Shown here in pieces: positions 1 through 6,800 of a DNA stretch of 7,422 nucleotides. Made by a program: the position numbers and the translations under genes. Every line of letters starts with the position of its first letter. Positions within the stretch are counted from its first letter, which is position 1. The notes under the pieces were generated by a model. It made no database searches. It was given only the letters and a program-made list of their open reading frames with translations, and was not told the DNA's origin. Source of the DNA: CAYQAJ01 sp964415245 (lineage in GTDB: Bacteria > Planctomycetota > Planctomycetia > Pirellulales > Pirellulaceae); assembly GCA_964415245.1 (NCBI GenBank), contig CAYQAJ010000253.1, forward strand, positions 1-7,422. Direction: 5' to 3'.

Positions 1-53
1 CTCCGCGGACTGCGCAAAATGAGCCAGTCCCCGACGGTTTTTGGATAAGCTCT
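1..53. repeat. Edge of a palindromic REP/MITE-like element (left copy)
   Basis: Positions 13-53 are a perfect 41-bp reverse complement of 1837-1877, on the other side of the secretion ATPase gene. The shared unit, read on the minus strand here, begins AGAGCTTATCC and contains GGGGACTGGCTCATTTTGC. Positions 1-12 (ctccgcggactg) resemble the loop side of the complete right copy, so this is one arm of an element whose other arm should lie beyond the left edge. The outer end of the arm overlaps the stop codon of the neighbouring gene. Confidence 0.85.
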
Positions 54-1737
54 ATGTCGATGTCTTAAAGAACACTTCTTCCAACGTCGTGCGGCCCGCC
101 AGCACCTGTTCCAACCCGGCCCACGCCAGATCGGTCATACCTTCCGCCAGCGCCTGCTCGCGCAATTCCGAGGCCGAGGATTCGCGTTCGATGGCCGCGG
201 CCAGCAGCGGCGTCACCATCATCGTCTCGACAATTGCCAGACGCCCCTGGTAGCCGGTACCCAGGCACTTCTTACACCCTCGCCCCTGGTAGAACGTCGC
301 ATCGGGCGGAAGCGACCGACCCCGCGCAATCGATTTGATGAGCACGTCGTTCGGCGCGGCCGGCTCCTTGCACTCGTTGCAAATGGCCCGCACCAACCGC
401 TGCGCCACCGAACCGACCAGTGCCCCGCCGATCTTGAAGGAGTCGATGCCCAGGTGGTTCAATCGCCCCACGGTGCCGACCGCGTCGTTGGTGTGCAGGG
501 TGGTGATAATCAAGTGGCCGGTGAGCGCCGCCTGTACGGCCGTGGCGGCCGTCTCCTGGTCGCGGATTTCGCCCACCATGATCACGTCCGGGTCCTGCCG
601 CATGATGTACTTGAGCGCGTTGGCAAATCCCAGGCCGAACTCGTTGTCGGAGTGTACCTGGTTGATGCCCGGCAGCCGGTACTCGATCGGGTCTTCGACC
701 GTCACGATGTTGCGATGCACCTGATTCAGCCGCGAGAGCATGGCGTACATGGTCGTGGTCTTGCCCGAACCCGTGGGGCCGGTCAGCACGATCATGCCGT
801 GCGGCTTGTCGATCATCGACTCGATGCTGTGCCGGTCGCGGTCGCTGAAGACCAGCTTTTCGAGGTCGAATACGCGGTTCCCCTCGTCCAACAATCGCAG
901 CACGACCTTTTCACCCCCCACCGTCGGGATCGTGCTTACCCGGAAGCTGACCTTGGCCCCGTTTTCGTCGATCGACAAGTGCCCGTCCTGCGGCCGGCGA
1001 TTCTCGGTGGTGTCCATGTCGGCCATGACCTTGATACGGGCGATCACCGCCTCTTCAATGTGCGCGGGTATCGTCATCACCTGCTGCAATTGCCCGTCGA
1101 CGCGGTACCGCACTCGCATTTCGGGCGAATGCGGCTCGAGGTGGATGTCGCTGGCGCTGGCGTTGATGGCCCCCATCAGAATCGCCTGCGTGAGCCGCAC
1201 GACGGGAGCGTCTTGCTCGCCGTCGATCAGTTGCTCTTCGGCCGGCTCGAGGCTCTTGGCCTGCGCCAACTCGGCCAGCTTCATGTCGACGATGGTTTGT
1301 CGGGCGACGATGCGGTCGTCGAAGCCACGATCGAGTGCCGACTGCACGTCCGACTCCAGCGCCACGATCGGCTCGACGGCGTAGCCGGTGATTTGTTCGG
1401 CCTCGGCAATTGTCTCGATGTTGTCCGGCGCCGCCATGGCCAGCGTCAGTCGGCCGTGGTCCACGCCCACCGCGACGGCCTGGTGCTCACGGGCGAACGT
1501 CTCGGGCAAGAGCCGCACCACCTGCGGATTGATGGTCTGGGGAACGATTTCCTGAAAGGGCACTTCGAACTGTTCGGCCAGCGCTTCGCCGAGCTGCTGC
1601 ATCGTGATCATATTGCGGCGCACCAACAGTGCGCCGAGCATGCCGCGCTCGGAACCCTGACTGCGCAGAGCGCCTTCAAGCTGCGCCTGCGTGATGTGGC
1701 CGCGCCCTACCAGGATGTCGCCAAGTTTGCCAGCCAT
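52..1737 (-). CDS. gspE: GspE/PulE/PilB-family secretion or type IV pilus assembly ATPase
   Basis: This is a cytoplasmic hexameric ATPase of the type II secretion/type IV pilus class, which powers pseudopilus or pilus assembly at the inner membrane. The 561-residue length is normal. Residues 4-64 form an N-terminal MshEN-type domain (KLGDILVGRGHIT, then FEVPF). ASDIHLEP at 195-202 opens the N2 domain. The ATPase core shows Walker A GPTGSGKT at 320-327, an Asp box TVEDPIEY at 346-353, Walker B DPDVIMVGEIRD at 382-393 and a His box GHLIITTLHTNDA at 407-419. The zinc-binding tetracysteine motif is C453/C456 and C488/C491. All catalytic elements are intact, so the protein should be active. The ATG at 1737 starts the MshEN domain directly, although no strong Shine-Dalgarno site precedes it. 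No secretin, platform or pseudopilin gene is visible, so GspE cannot be told from PilB. Inverted copies of a palindromic repeat flank the gene, and one contributes its TAG stop. Confidence 0.96.
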   Translation of the reverse strand: MAGKLGDILVGRGHITQAQLEGALRSQGSERGMLGALLVRRNMITMQQLGEALAEQFEVPFQEIVPQTINPQVVRLLPETFAREHQAVAVGVDHGRLTLAMAAPDNIETIAEAEQITGYAVEPIVALESDVQSALDRGFDDRIVARQTIVDMKLAELAQAKSLEPAEEQLIDGEQDAPVVRLTQAILMGAINASASDIHLEPHSPEMRVRYRVDGQLQQVMTIPAHIEEAVIARIKVMADMDTTENRRPQDGHLSIDENGAKVSFRVSTIPTVGGEKVVLRLLDEGNRVFDLEKLVFSDRDRHSIESMIDKPHGMIVLTGPTGSGKTTTMYAMLSRLNQVHRNIVTVEDPIEYRLPGINQVHSDNEFGLGFANALKYIMRQDPDVIMVGEIRDQETAATAVQAALTGHLIITTLHTNDAVGTVGRLNHLGIDSFKIGGALVGSVAQRLVRAICNECKEPAAPNDVLIKSIARGRSLPPDATFYQGRGCKKCLGTGYQGRLAIVETMMVTPLLAAAIERESSASELREQALAEGMTDLAWAGLEQVLAGRTTLEEVFFKTST

Positions 1738-1752
1738 AGCGGTTGGGGTTCA

Positions 1753-1787
1753 GGGATTAGGGATTAGGGGGTGGGGGTGGGGGCATT
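1753..1787. repeat. G-rich heptamer run, possible G-quadruplex
   Basis: Two exact GGGATTA heptamers (1753-1759 and 1760-1766) are followed by G runs at 1767-1771, 1773-1777 and 1779-1783. This gives at least five G tracts of three or more with short loops, a pattern compatible with a G-quadruplex on the plus strand. It begins 16 bp upstream of the ATPase start codon, so the mRNA leader there would be C-rich. Folding and any effect on expression are inferred. Confidence 0.6.
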
Positions 1788-1789
1788 AA

Positions 1790-1815
1790 GTCGCCTCTCG
1801 CTCCGCGAGAGGACG
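1790..1815. repeat. Small hairpin repeat, inverted mate of 1990-2015
   Basis: The core CTCTCG-CTCCG-CGAGAG (1795-1811) is a perfect 6-bp stem with a 5-nt loop. The 26-bp unit matches the reverse complement of 1990-2015 at 24 of 26 positions. Together the two copies bracket the larger palindromic element at 1833-1969. The compact stem-loop and the second copy suggest a REP-like family, but no family name can be assigned from sequence alone. Confidence 0.75.
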
Positions 1816-1832
1816 CTCGATCCGTTCACAAA

Positions 1833-1969
1833 ACTAAGAGCTTATCCAAAAACCGTCGGGGACTGGCTCATTTTGCGGAGCCGCTGGATCTTGAGCTGCT
1901 TTCCAGGGGTCCGCGGAGCAAAATGTGCCTGTCCCCTTTTCTGGGACGGTTATTGGATAAACTCTTAGT
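1833..1969. repeat. Complete palindromic REP/MITE-like element, about 137 bp
   Basis: The ends ACTAAGAG and CTCTTAGT are inverted. Each arm has an outer block, TTATCCAA[A/T]AACCGTC, and an inner block that reads GGGGACTGGCTCATTTTGC in the left arm and, in reverse complement, GGGGACAGGCACATTTTGC in the right arm. Further short pairings (GCGGA with TCCGC, CTGGA with TCCAG) lie near the centre, so the whole unit can fold into a long imperfect hairpin. It has no coding capacity. From memory, the GGGGACAGGCAC motif is frequent near REP-associated tyrosine transposases (RAYT/IS200-like) in diverse bacteria, but no such gene is present here. No target-site duplication is evident. Confidence 0.8.
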
Positions 1970-1989
1970 CGTCTCGCTGCTCAACCAGA

Positions 1990-2015
1990 CGTTCTCTCGC
2001 GGAGCGAGAGACGAC
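1990..2015. repeat. Small hairpin repeat, inverted mate of 1790-1815
   Basis: CTCTCG-CGGAG-CGAGAG (1994-2010) is the exact reverse complement of the core at 1795-1811, and the similarity extends over 26 bp with two mismatches. It forms the right boundary of the nested inverted-repeat block that occupies most of the 1738-2091 gap. Confidence 0.75.
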
Positions 2016-2018
2016 TAG

Positions 2019-2088
2019 CAACTGACAACTGACCACGGACAACGGACTTCCTCCGGCTGATAGCTGACGGCTGACCGCTGACAGCTTC
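2019..2088. repeat. Degenerate heptamer tandem array (CNRCTGA type)
   Basis: Ten consecutive 7-bp registers can be read: CAACTGA, CAACTGA, CCACGGA, CAACGGA, CTTCCTC, CGGCTGA, TAGCTGA, CGGCTGA, CCGCTGA and CAGCTTC. Eight of the ten fit the pattern C/T-N-N-C-T/G-G-A without a register break. The array ends 3 bp from the stop codon of the receiver-domain gene, so it would form the start of that gene's 3' untranslated region. It resembles the short tandemly repeated heptamers (STRR) known from cyanobacteria in design, not necessarily in origin. Confidence 0.8.
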
Positions 2089-2091
2089 TTC

Positions 2092-2478
2092 CTACACCTT
2101 CACTCCGTGCAGCAGGCTTTCGATCTTCGATTCCAACACGGCTGGGTCGTACGGCACAACGACGTAATCTCGCGCCCCGGCCGCATACGCCCTTTGCACG
2201 GAGTCGAGATCGGCGTCGATGGAAAACGCCAGGATCGCCACGGAGCTGGTGCGCGCGTCGTTGCTCAGTCGGTCGATCATGTCCAGCCCCTCCATATCGG
2301 CCAGGTGCAGGTCGAGAATGATCAGGTCGGGCAAACTGGATTCGAGCATCGTAAACGCTGCGCCGCCGCTGTCAGCCATCGTCACGTCGTACCCAAGAAG
2401 CTCGAGGCGGAACGCCGTGATGTCGGCCAGCAGCTCGTCGCTTTCAACGAGCAACAGCCGGGGGGATTCCTTGTCCAT
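2092..2478 (-). CDS. Single-domain response regulator (CheY-like receiver) lacking the conserved lysine
   Basis: With the start at 2478 the product is 128 residues, the usual size of a stand-alone receiver domain, with no output domain. It begins MDKESPRLLLVESDELLADI. The acidic pocket is E12/D14, the expected phosphoacceptor is D56 in LIILDLHL, and S86 in AILAFS occupies the conserved Thr/Ser switch position. The lysine normally present in the DY-x-x-K-P-F motif is valine here (DYVVVPY, V108 before P109), encoded by a clear GTG. The frame stays open upstream to an ATG at 2610, but that extension is low-complexity and unlike any receiver N-terminus, so the internal ATG is preferred. A GGGAG lies 12 nt upstream of it, longer than ideal. 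No histidine kinase is visible, so its partner is unknown. It may act as an adaptor or an unconventional, possibly phosphorylation-independent, regulator. Confidence 0.88.
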   Translation of the reverse strand: MDKESPRLLLVESDELLADITAFRLELLGYDVTMADSGGAAFTMLESSLPDLIILDLHLADMEGLDMIDRLSNDARTSSVAILAFSIDADLDSVQRAYAAGARDYVVVPYDPAVLESKIESLLHGVKV

Positions 2479-2752
2479 GGCAGTCGGGCACTCCCAGGGG
2501 GTCAATACGCAGCACGGGAGGTCGTCGGCGCGCAAGGGACCGCCCTCACGCGGTTCGTCGGTTCGCGCACCGCTTACTCGCAAACGTAGCTTGAGGGAGC
2601 TGCCAGGCAACGACTGCCGCCAAGAGGTGGCGCGCTAATCCGCGCGCAGGCCGCTGCTGCGGGTCACGCGAGTGCGCGGTGTCGGCACCACCGGTCCGGT
2701 TTTGCCGATGGTGCCGAATGTGATGCCGGAGATGTAGTAAAGGGAGATGCGG
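2479..2752. other. Intergenic gap without a convincing gene
   Basis: This gap lies between the ThuA gene stop and the receiver-gene start. The short GCGCG-CTAATC-CGCGC hairpin near 2630-2646 has no following T run, so it is not a standard terminator. Overlapping open frames on both strands have composition and content expected of GC-rich antisense shadows. A promoter for the receiver gene is expected here, but no clear -35/-10 pair is seen. Confidence 0.5.
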
Positions 2753-3634
2753 CTATTTCTGCGCTGCCTCGAAATCGGCCTTGGCCTTCTTTTCCTGCTC
2801 GGCCGAAAGCTCGGGGTTGGGAGTGGCGTCGCCTTCTTCGTGGCCCAAAATCCAGTTCACGCCCCCCAGCAGCGACGCCATGTACGTCTCGTTGGTCCAC
2901 ACGTCTTCGCGGTGGCCCAGGCTCATGTGCATCACCTTGCCGTCGCCGTACTCCTTCACCCATAGAATCGGCACGTGATACGGCTGCTTGAGTTTGCACT
3001 CGGCCATGTTCAGGCTCATCAGCACGCGCACCTTCTCGGGCTGCCAATTCTTGAACTTGTAAATCTCGTCGGTGATGGTGAACTCCGAGCCCCACGGGCG
3101 GCTGGCGGGGTGCTCGCCGTCGTGAACGGTGATGGTCACCGTCTCGCCGGCTCCCCACGGGTGCCCATCGAACGTGCCCCCCAGCATGTCCCAGTACGCT
3201 TTGTTGTTGTGAAACGTGTCGGCCGCCGAGTGCATGCCGATCACGCCGTGCCCCTTTTGCTTGGCCCACTCGTTGAAGAAGTAGTCCTGGTCTTCTTGCT
3301 TGATGGGCAGATCGCCCGTGGTGTAGAAGCACACGATGTCGTAATTCGCCAGGTTCTCCTTGGTGAAGTCTTTGGCGCAGTCCTGCGTGCAGTCGACTGT
3401 AAACACGCCCGACTTTTCGCCCAGCTCGGTGAGCGCCTTCTCGGCCGGAGCCAGCTCATCGCCTTGCCGCGTCACCGAGCCGTGCCGAAATCCCATGCTC
3501 TGCGTGACGAATAGCACGCGAGCCGGCTTCTGGGCAGTGTCGTCGGCCGCATCATCAGCCGACGCAACCGAAGAATTCAAACCCGACCCCATCAGAGCGA
3601 TACATGCGAGCGAGACCAAACAAAGGCGTTTCAT
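2753..3634 (-). CDS. Exported ThuA-domain protein (trehalose-utilization-like)
   Basis: The product is 293 residues. The ATG at 3634 is chosen because an AGGAG lies 6 nt upstream and a signal peptide follows at once: MKR, a hydrophobic stretch to about residue 16, and a likely cleavage after VASA (residue 26), so export to the periplasm or cell surface is expected. The ThuA fold, related to class I glutamine amidotransferases, spans about residues 38-265. It shows VLFVTQSMGFRHGSV, YDIVCFYTTGDLP, GHGVIGMHSAADTF, MLGGTFDGHPW and, near the end, GDGKVMHMSLGHREDVW followed by LLGGVNWILG. The C-terminal 20 residues are charged and probably helical. ThuA proteins are tied to trehalose or other sugar breakdown and are numerous in planctomycetes, but the reaction here is not known. 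The gene is 264 bp downstream of the cytochrome/WD40 gene on the same strand, so co-transcription is possible. The in-frame upstream extension to 3742 runs into a repeat and is unlikely to be translated. Confidence 0.93.
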   Translation of the reverse strand: MKRLCLVSLACIALMGSGLNSSVASADDAADDTAQKPARVLFVTQSMGFRHGSVTRQGDELAPAEKALTELGEKSGVFTVDCTQDCAKDFTKENLANYDIVCFYTTGDLPIKQEDQDYFFNEWAKQKGHGVIGMHSAADTFHNNKAYWDMLGGTFDGHPWGAGETVTITVHDGEHPASRPWGSEFTITDEIYKFKNWQPEKVRVLMSLNMAECKLKQPYHVPILWVKEYGDGKVMHMSLGHREDVWTNETYMASLLGGVNWILGHEEGDATPNPELSAEQEKKAKADFEAAQK

Positions 3635-3640
3635 GGCAGA

Positions 3641-3645
3641 CTCCT
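3641..3645 (-). promoter_or_regulatory. Shine-Dalgarno site of the ThuA gene
   Basis: AGGAG on the minus strand, 6 nt before the ATG at 3634. It is the clearest ribosome binding site in the window and it fixes the start of the ThuA gene over the longer open frame. Confidence 0.85.
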
Positions 3646-3670
3646 GGTTAGCAGTAGATTGTGAGTTCGT

Positions 3671-3755
3671 AAGTAGGTCCCGCCTGCCGGGCGGGACCTT
3701 GCGTTGCGATAACAGTCTCCACTCCCAGGTCCCGCTCGGCAATCGGGACCTACTT
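3671..3755. repeat. Double-hairpin palindromic repeat in the ThuA leader
   Basis: Two hairpins lie side by side. The first pairs AGGTCCCGCC (3675-3684) with GGCGGGACCT (3690-3699). The second pairs AGGTCCCG (3727-3734) with CGGGACCT (3744-3751). The outer flanks AAGT (3671-3674) and ACTT are also complementary, so the whole block is an imperfect inverted repeat. It begins about 37 bp upstream of the ThuA start codon and could form a structured leader or act as a transcription attenuator. No U tract follows, which argues against a simple intrinsic terminator. Confidence 0.75.
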
Positions 3756-3778
3756 CTAGCGTCGACTCAGATGCATGT

Positions 3779-3866
3779 AACCGCAAAGAACGCAAAGTTC
3801 GCCAAGAAAAAACATCGTTGATCTTTTCTTGCTTCTTACTTCGCGCTCGTGGCGCACTTAGCGGTT
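3779..3866. repeat. Inverted pair of 9-bp tandem arrays
   Basis: On the plus strand, 3782-3808 reads CGCAAAGAA, CGCAAAGTT, CGCCAAGAA, three 9-bp units in register. On the minus strand, 3863-3837 reads CGCTAAGTG, CGCCACGAG, CGCGAAGTA, again three 9-bp units of the same pattern. Between them CAAGAAAA (3803-3810) pairs with TTTTCTTG (3824-3831) around a 13-nt loop, and AACCGC at the left end pairs with GCGGTT at the right. The block lies 33 bp after the stop of the cytochrome/WD40 gene. It may end that transcript, but it is not a canonical terminator. Confidence 0.75.
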
Positions 3867-3898
3867 CAGTTTGTTAGGTGCGGCTAGTCGTTGCAGCC

Positions 3899-6800
3899 TC
3901 ACTCGCCATCGTCTGCCGTCGCCACCTCGTCCGCCCGCCGCACGTGCAGCAGCATCGGCAAGCTGGCCTGATCTCCCTCGGCCTTCGCCACGGCGTGAAA
4001 CAACCGGCTGGTCGCGGGCACCCACTTCTCGGCCGACAGGAAAAACACGCGCTCCGTCTGCCCCTCGGGAATCAATACGCCGCTTAAGCCGATGTCGTCG
4101 ACGATGATACCATGCGGCAGGTTTTCGATCTCGAAGTTGATGCGGTCGTCGAACCCGTTTCGCTCGACCCGCAATCGGCATGATACCGACGAACCAGGCT
4201 GAATCACAATCTCCGGCGGAACAGGCGGCCTGAGCTTCTCCGCTTCCTGCCCACCCTCGTCGGCCGCTTCCTTGTCATCTGCCGGCGCGTCCGGTTCAGT
4301 CGCTCCAACGGCGGCCGCATCGAGCAATTCCAGGTGTACCACCAGCTTCGGCCGCTCGGCCAACTTGATCGTGCCCAGCGTGCCCGCTTCGTGGGTGACT
4401 GTTCTACCCGCCACTTCGGCGGTAGCCGTCAGTTTTGTCGTTGTCGCGTTCTCCTCGGTCGGAGCCGCCGCGCCGGGCAGCGCGTTGATGACGCCCTTGG
4501 CCTCGTAATGTCCCTCTTCGATAACAATGGGCGTCGTCACCGCGAAGCCCGGCGGAAGACCGCTGATATCGACCCGAATCGGCCCGTTGAAGTTGTCGAT
4601 CCGCTCGACCCGCACCGTGAACGACTTGCCGCTCTCGGCGCCGACCGTCGGATTAGCCCCGTCCACGCTCACTTTGAAATCGGGCTGCGGCCGCCGCACG
4701 ACGAGCTCGTACCGATAATCGCTGCCCCCAAAACCGCGCACGTCGCTCACGCGCACCAGATACGCGCCATCCTGGGGCGCGACGAACGTCAGCCGCGAAT
4801 CGCTCCCCAGCTTGCGCTCCGCGTCGTCGTCGTTTTCAAAATACAGCGGGAAGACCGGCAGGCCGTTTTCGGGCAGAACTGTCCCCACCGCGTACGGCTC
4901 GACTACATAGCACGCCTCACCCAACGGATGAGCCCGGGGCGTCGTGTCGAAATACCCGCGGCGCGATCCCTGATCGGGATAGAATTCGTTGTCCGCGTCG
5001 GGCCCGCGTCGCTGGCGGTAATGTTTGATCACCTCGCCGCCCGCGTAGATGTATTGATTGAGCTCGATCTCCTCCCAGTTCTTCAGACGGAAGCCCCGCG
5101 CGCCAGAGCTCGTGCCGCGAAACTCGATCTCCGAGTCGCGCACCGCTCGCAGCAGCATCCGCTCGATGGGGCGGCCGTCTGCTGTGAGCACTTCGACCTT
5201 GCTGTCGAGCGGCGAGTCGGATCGGGCGGCGTTCACCTCGACAATCCACTGATCCCCCGCCCTGGCCTCAAATGCGTACAGATCGAAGTCGTGCGAGTTG
5301 CCGCTCTCGCCCACGTCGATCACGCCGGTGGCGACGCCGGGAACCGCGAGCGGCGTCGCTTCGGCCGGCCCGTCATTCGGCTCGATCTCGGGCGTCTTTG
5401 CAAGCTCGGCGATCGCCGGCTGCTGCCCGTAGTCGACCGTCGGCGGAACCTCGTCCAAACGCCGCGAACGAATATCGGCCTCGTCGCCCGCAGGCGGAAC
5501 GGTATACGATGCGTGCGTGCCATCCAACCGGCCAGCCAGCACGAGCGTCCCATCGGTTGAAACGGCCAATCCCGAAACCCAGTCGGGCTGCTTGGCCAAC
5601 GTGCCGCGCAAGGTCAACGTCGCCGCGTTCCACACCTTGATGAGCTGATCCTCGCCGGCCGACACGAGCGTGCGCCCGTCGCGCGACCAGGCCAGCCGCA
5701 GGATCGGTGCATCGTGGGCGAACCGCGAGTACAATAGCGGGTTCGTCCCCTCCTGCCCCGTGCTGCTGATCTGCCACACGCGGATGCGGTTATCGGCGCC
5801 CGCCGCCGCCAGCCGCTGACCGTCGGGGCTGAACGCCAGCGCGTACAGCTCCTTGAGCGGCTGGCCGAACGTATCGAGGCGCTCGCCTGCCGGCACGCTC
5901 CACAGTTTCACCGTGCGATCGCCGCTGGCGCTGGCCAGCATTTTGCCGCCTGGATGAAACGCCAGCTCGAACACCGCGCCGTTGTGCCCTTCGAGCGTGG
6001 TCAGCGGCTTGCCCGATGCGATGTCCCACAGCATGATCTTCTGGTCGTAACCGCCGGTGGCCAGAAGCGCGCCATCGGGGCTGATCCGCGCCGCGAACAA
6101 GCTGTCGCGATGCCCTTGGAACACGCCAAGGAGCTGACCATCGGCCACGTTCCATAATCGCGCTTCGCCGAACAGCCCCGATTCACCCCCTGCCGCGACG
6201 AGTTGAGTTCCGTCGTCCGAGAAGGAAATCGCGTTCACGTTGCCGCGATGTCCGGTAAGCGTGTGCAGTGTCGTTGTGGTGTGCGTTGTGGCCGGTCTCC
6301 CGACCGAGCCACCGTCGTCATCAGTTGTGGCCGGTCTCCCGACCGAGCCACTTTGCGTGTCGCCCACGAGTGACACCAACTCAACGACTCCATACCGCGC
6401 CAGCGCCGCCAGATCCCCCTTCGGCGATATCGCTACCGCCGTGACCGGCTCGCGAATCGGCGCCGTGGGCTCGACGTGCGGAGTTACCAGAATCGTGGGG
6501 TCGGGCTCATTGCCGTCGGGCCCTTTCGCGCCGGCGTCGATCCATGCTCGCAGCGCGGCGATCTCCTCATCGGTCGGTCGCTCGTTGTCCTCGGGCGGCA
6601 TCGACGGCTTCGCCTGGCCCGTGAGCACGCGCACCATGCGGCTCAAGTCGGCGTGGCCGGCCGTGATGATGGCCCCGTGCTTTCCCCCTTGCAGTATCTC
6701 GGCGTAGCTTTCCAACACCAGGCCGCCCTCGCGGTCGGCCGCGTTGTGGCATGCGACACAATACGTGCGCAATAGCGGAGCCACGTCGCGACCGTAATCG

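Noticed and set aside
454..1767. 437-residue open frame on the plus strand opposite the secretion ATPase gene
   Set aside because: It is antisense to a gene with a full set of family motifs. The translation is rich in R, H, V and D with no recognisable domain, as expected of a GC-rich shadow frame.
2479..2610. 44-residue N-terminal extension of the receiver protein to the ATG at 2610
   Set aside because: The extension has no similarity to receiver N-termini; the canonical domain starts at the internal ATG at 2478, which gives the normal family length.
2590..2640. Sigma-54-like promoter (TTGGC...TTGC) upstream of the receiver gene
   Set aside because: The GG to GC spacing is one base longer than the strict consensus and the flanking bases match poorly.
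2664..3332. 222-residue minus-strand frame overlapping the ThuA gene
   Set aside because: Same strand but in a different frame from a clear ThuA domain; very rich in R, G and A without motifs. A frameshifted ThuA was considered, but the ThuA frame is intact to its own stop.
3602..3634. Lipoprotein signal in the ThuA protein (Cys at residue 11)
   Set aside because: The cysteine lies inside the hydrophobic core, too close to the N-terminus, with no proper lipobox; an ordinary signal peptidase I site (VASA-DD) follows.
3635..3742. 36-residue N-terminal extension of the ThuA protein
   Set aside because: It would place the signal peptide internally and read through a palindromic repeat, whereas AGGAG sits correctly before the ATG at 3634.
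4334..5560. 408-residue open frame on the plus strand opposite the cytochrome/WD40 gene
   Set aside because: Shadow of a well-supported gene; arginine-rich, with no domain, signal or ribosome binding site.
6285..6351. Possible CRISPR array (two 28-bp repeats)
   Set aside because: Only two units, an 11-bp spacer that is too short, a position inside a coding frame, and no cas gene.
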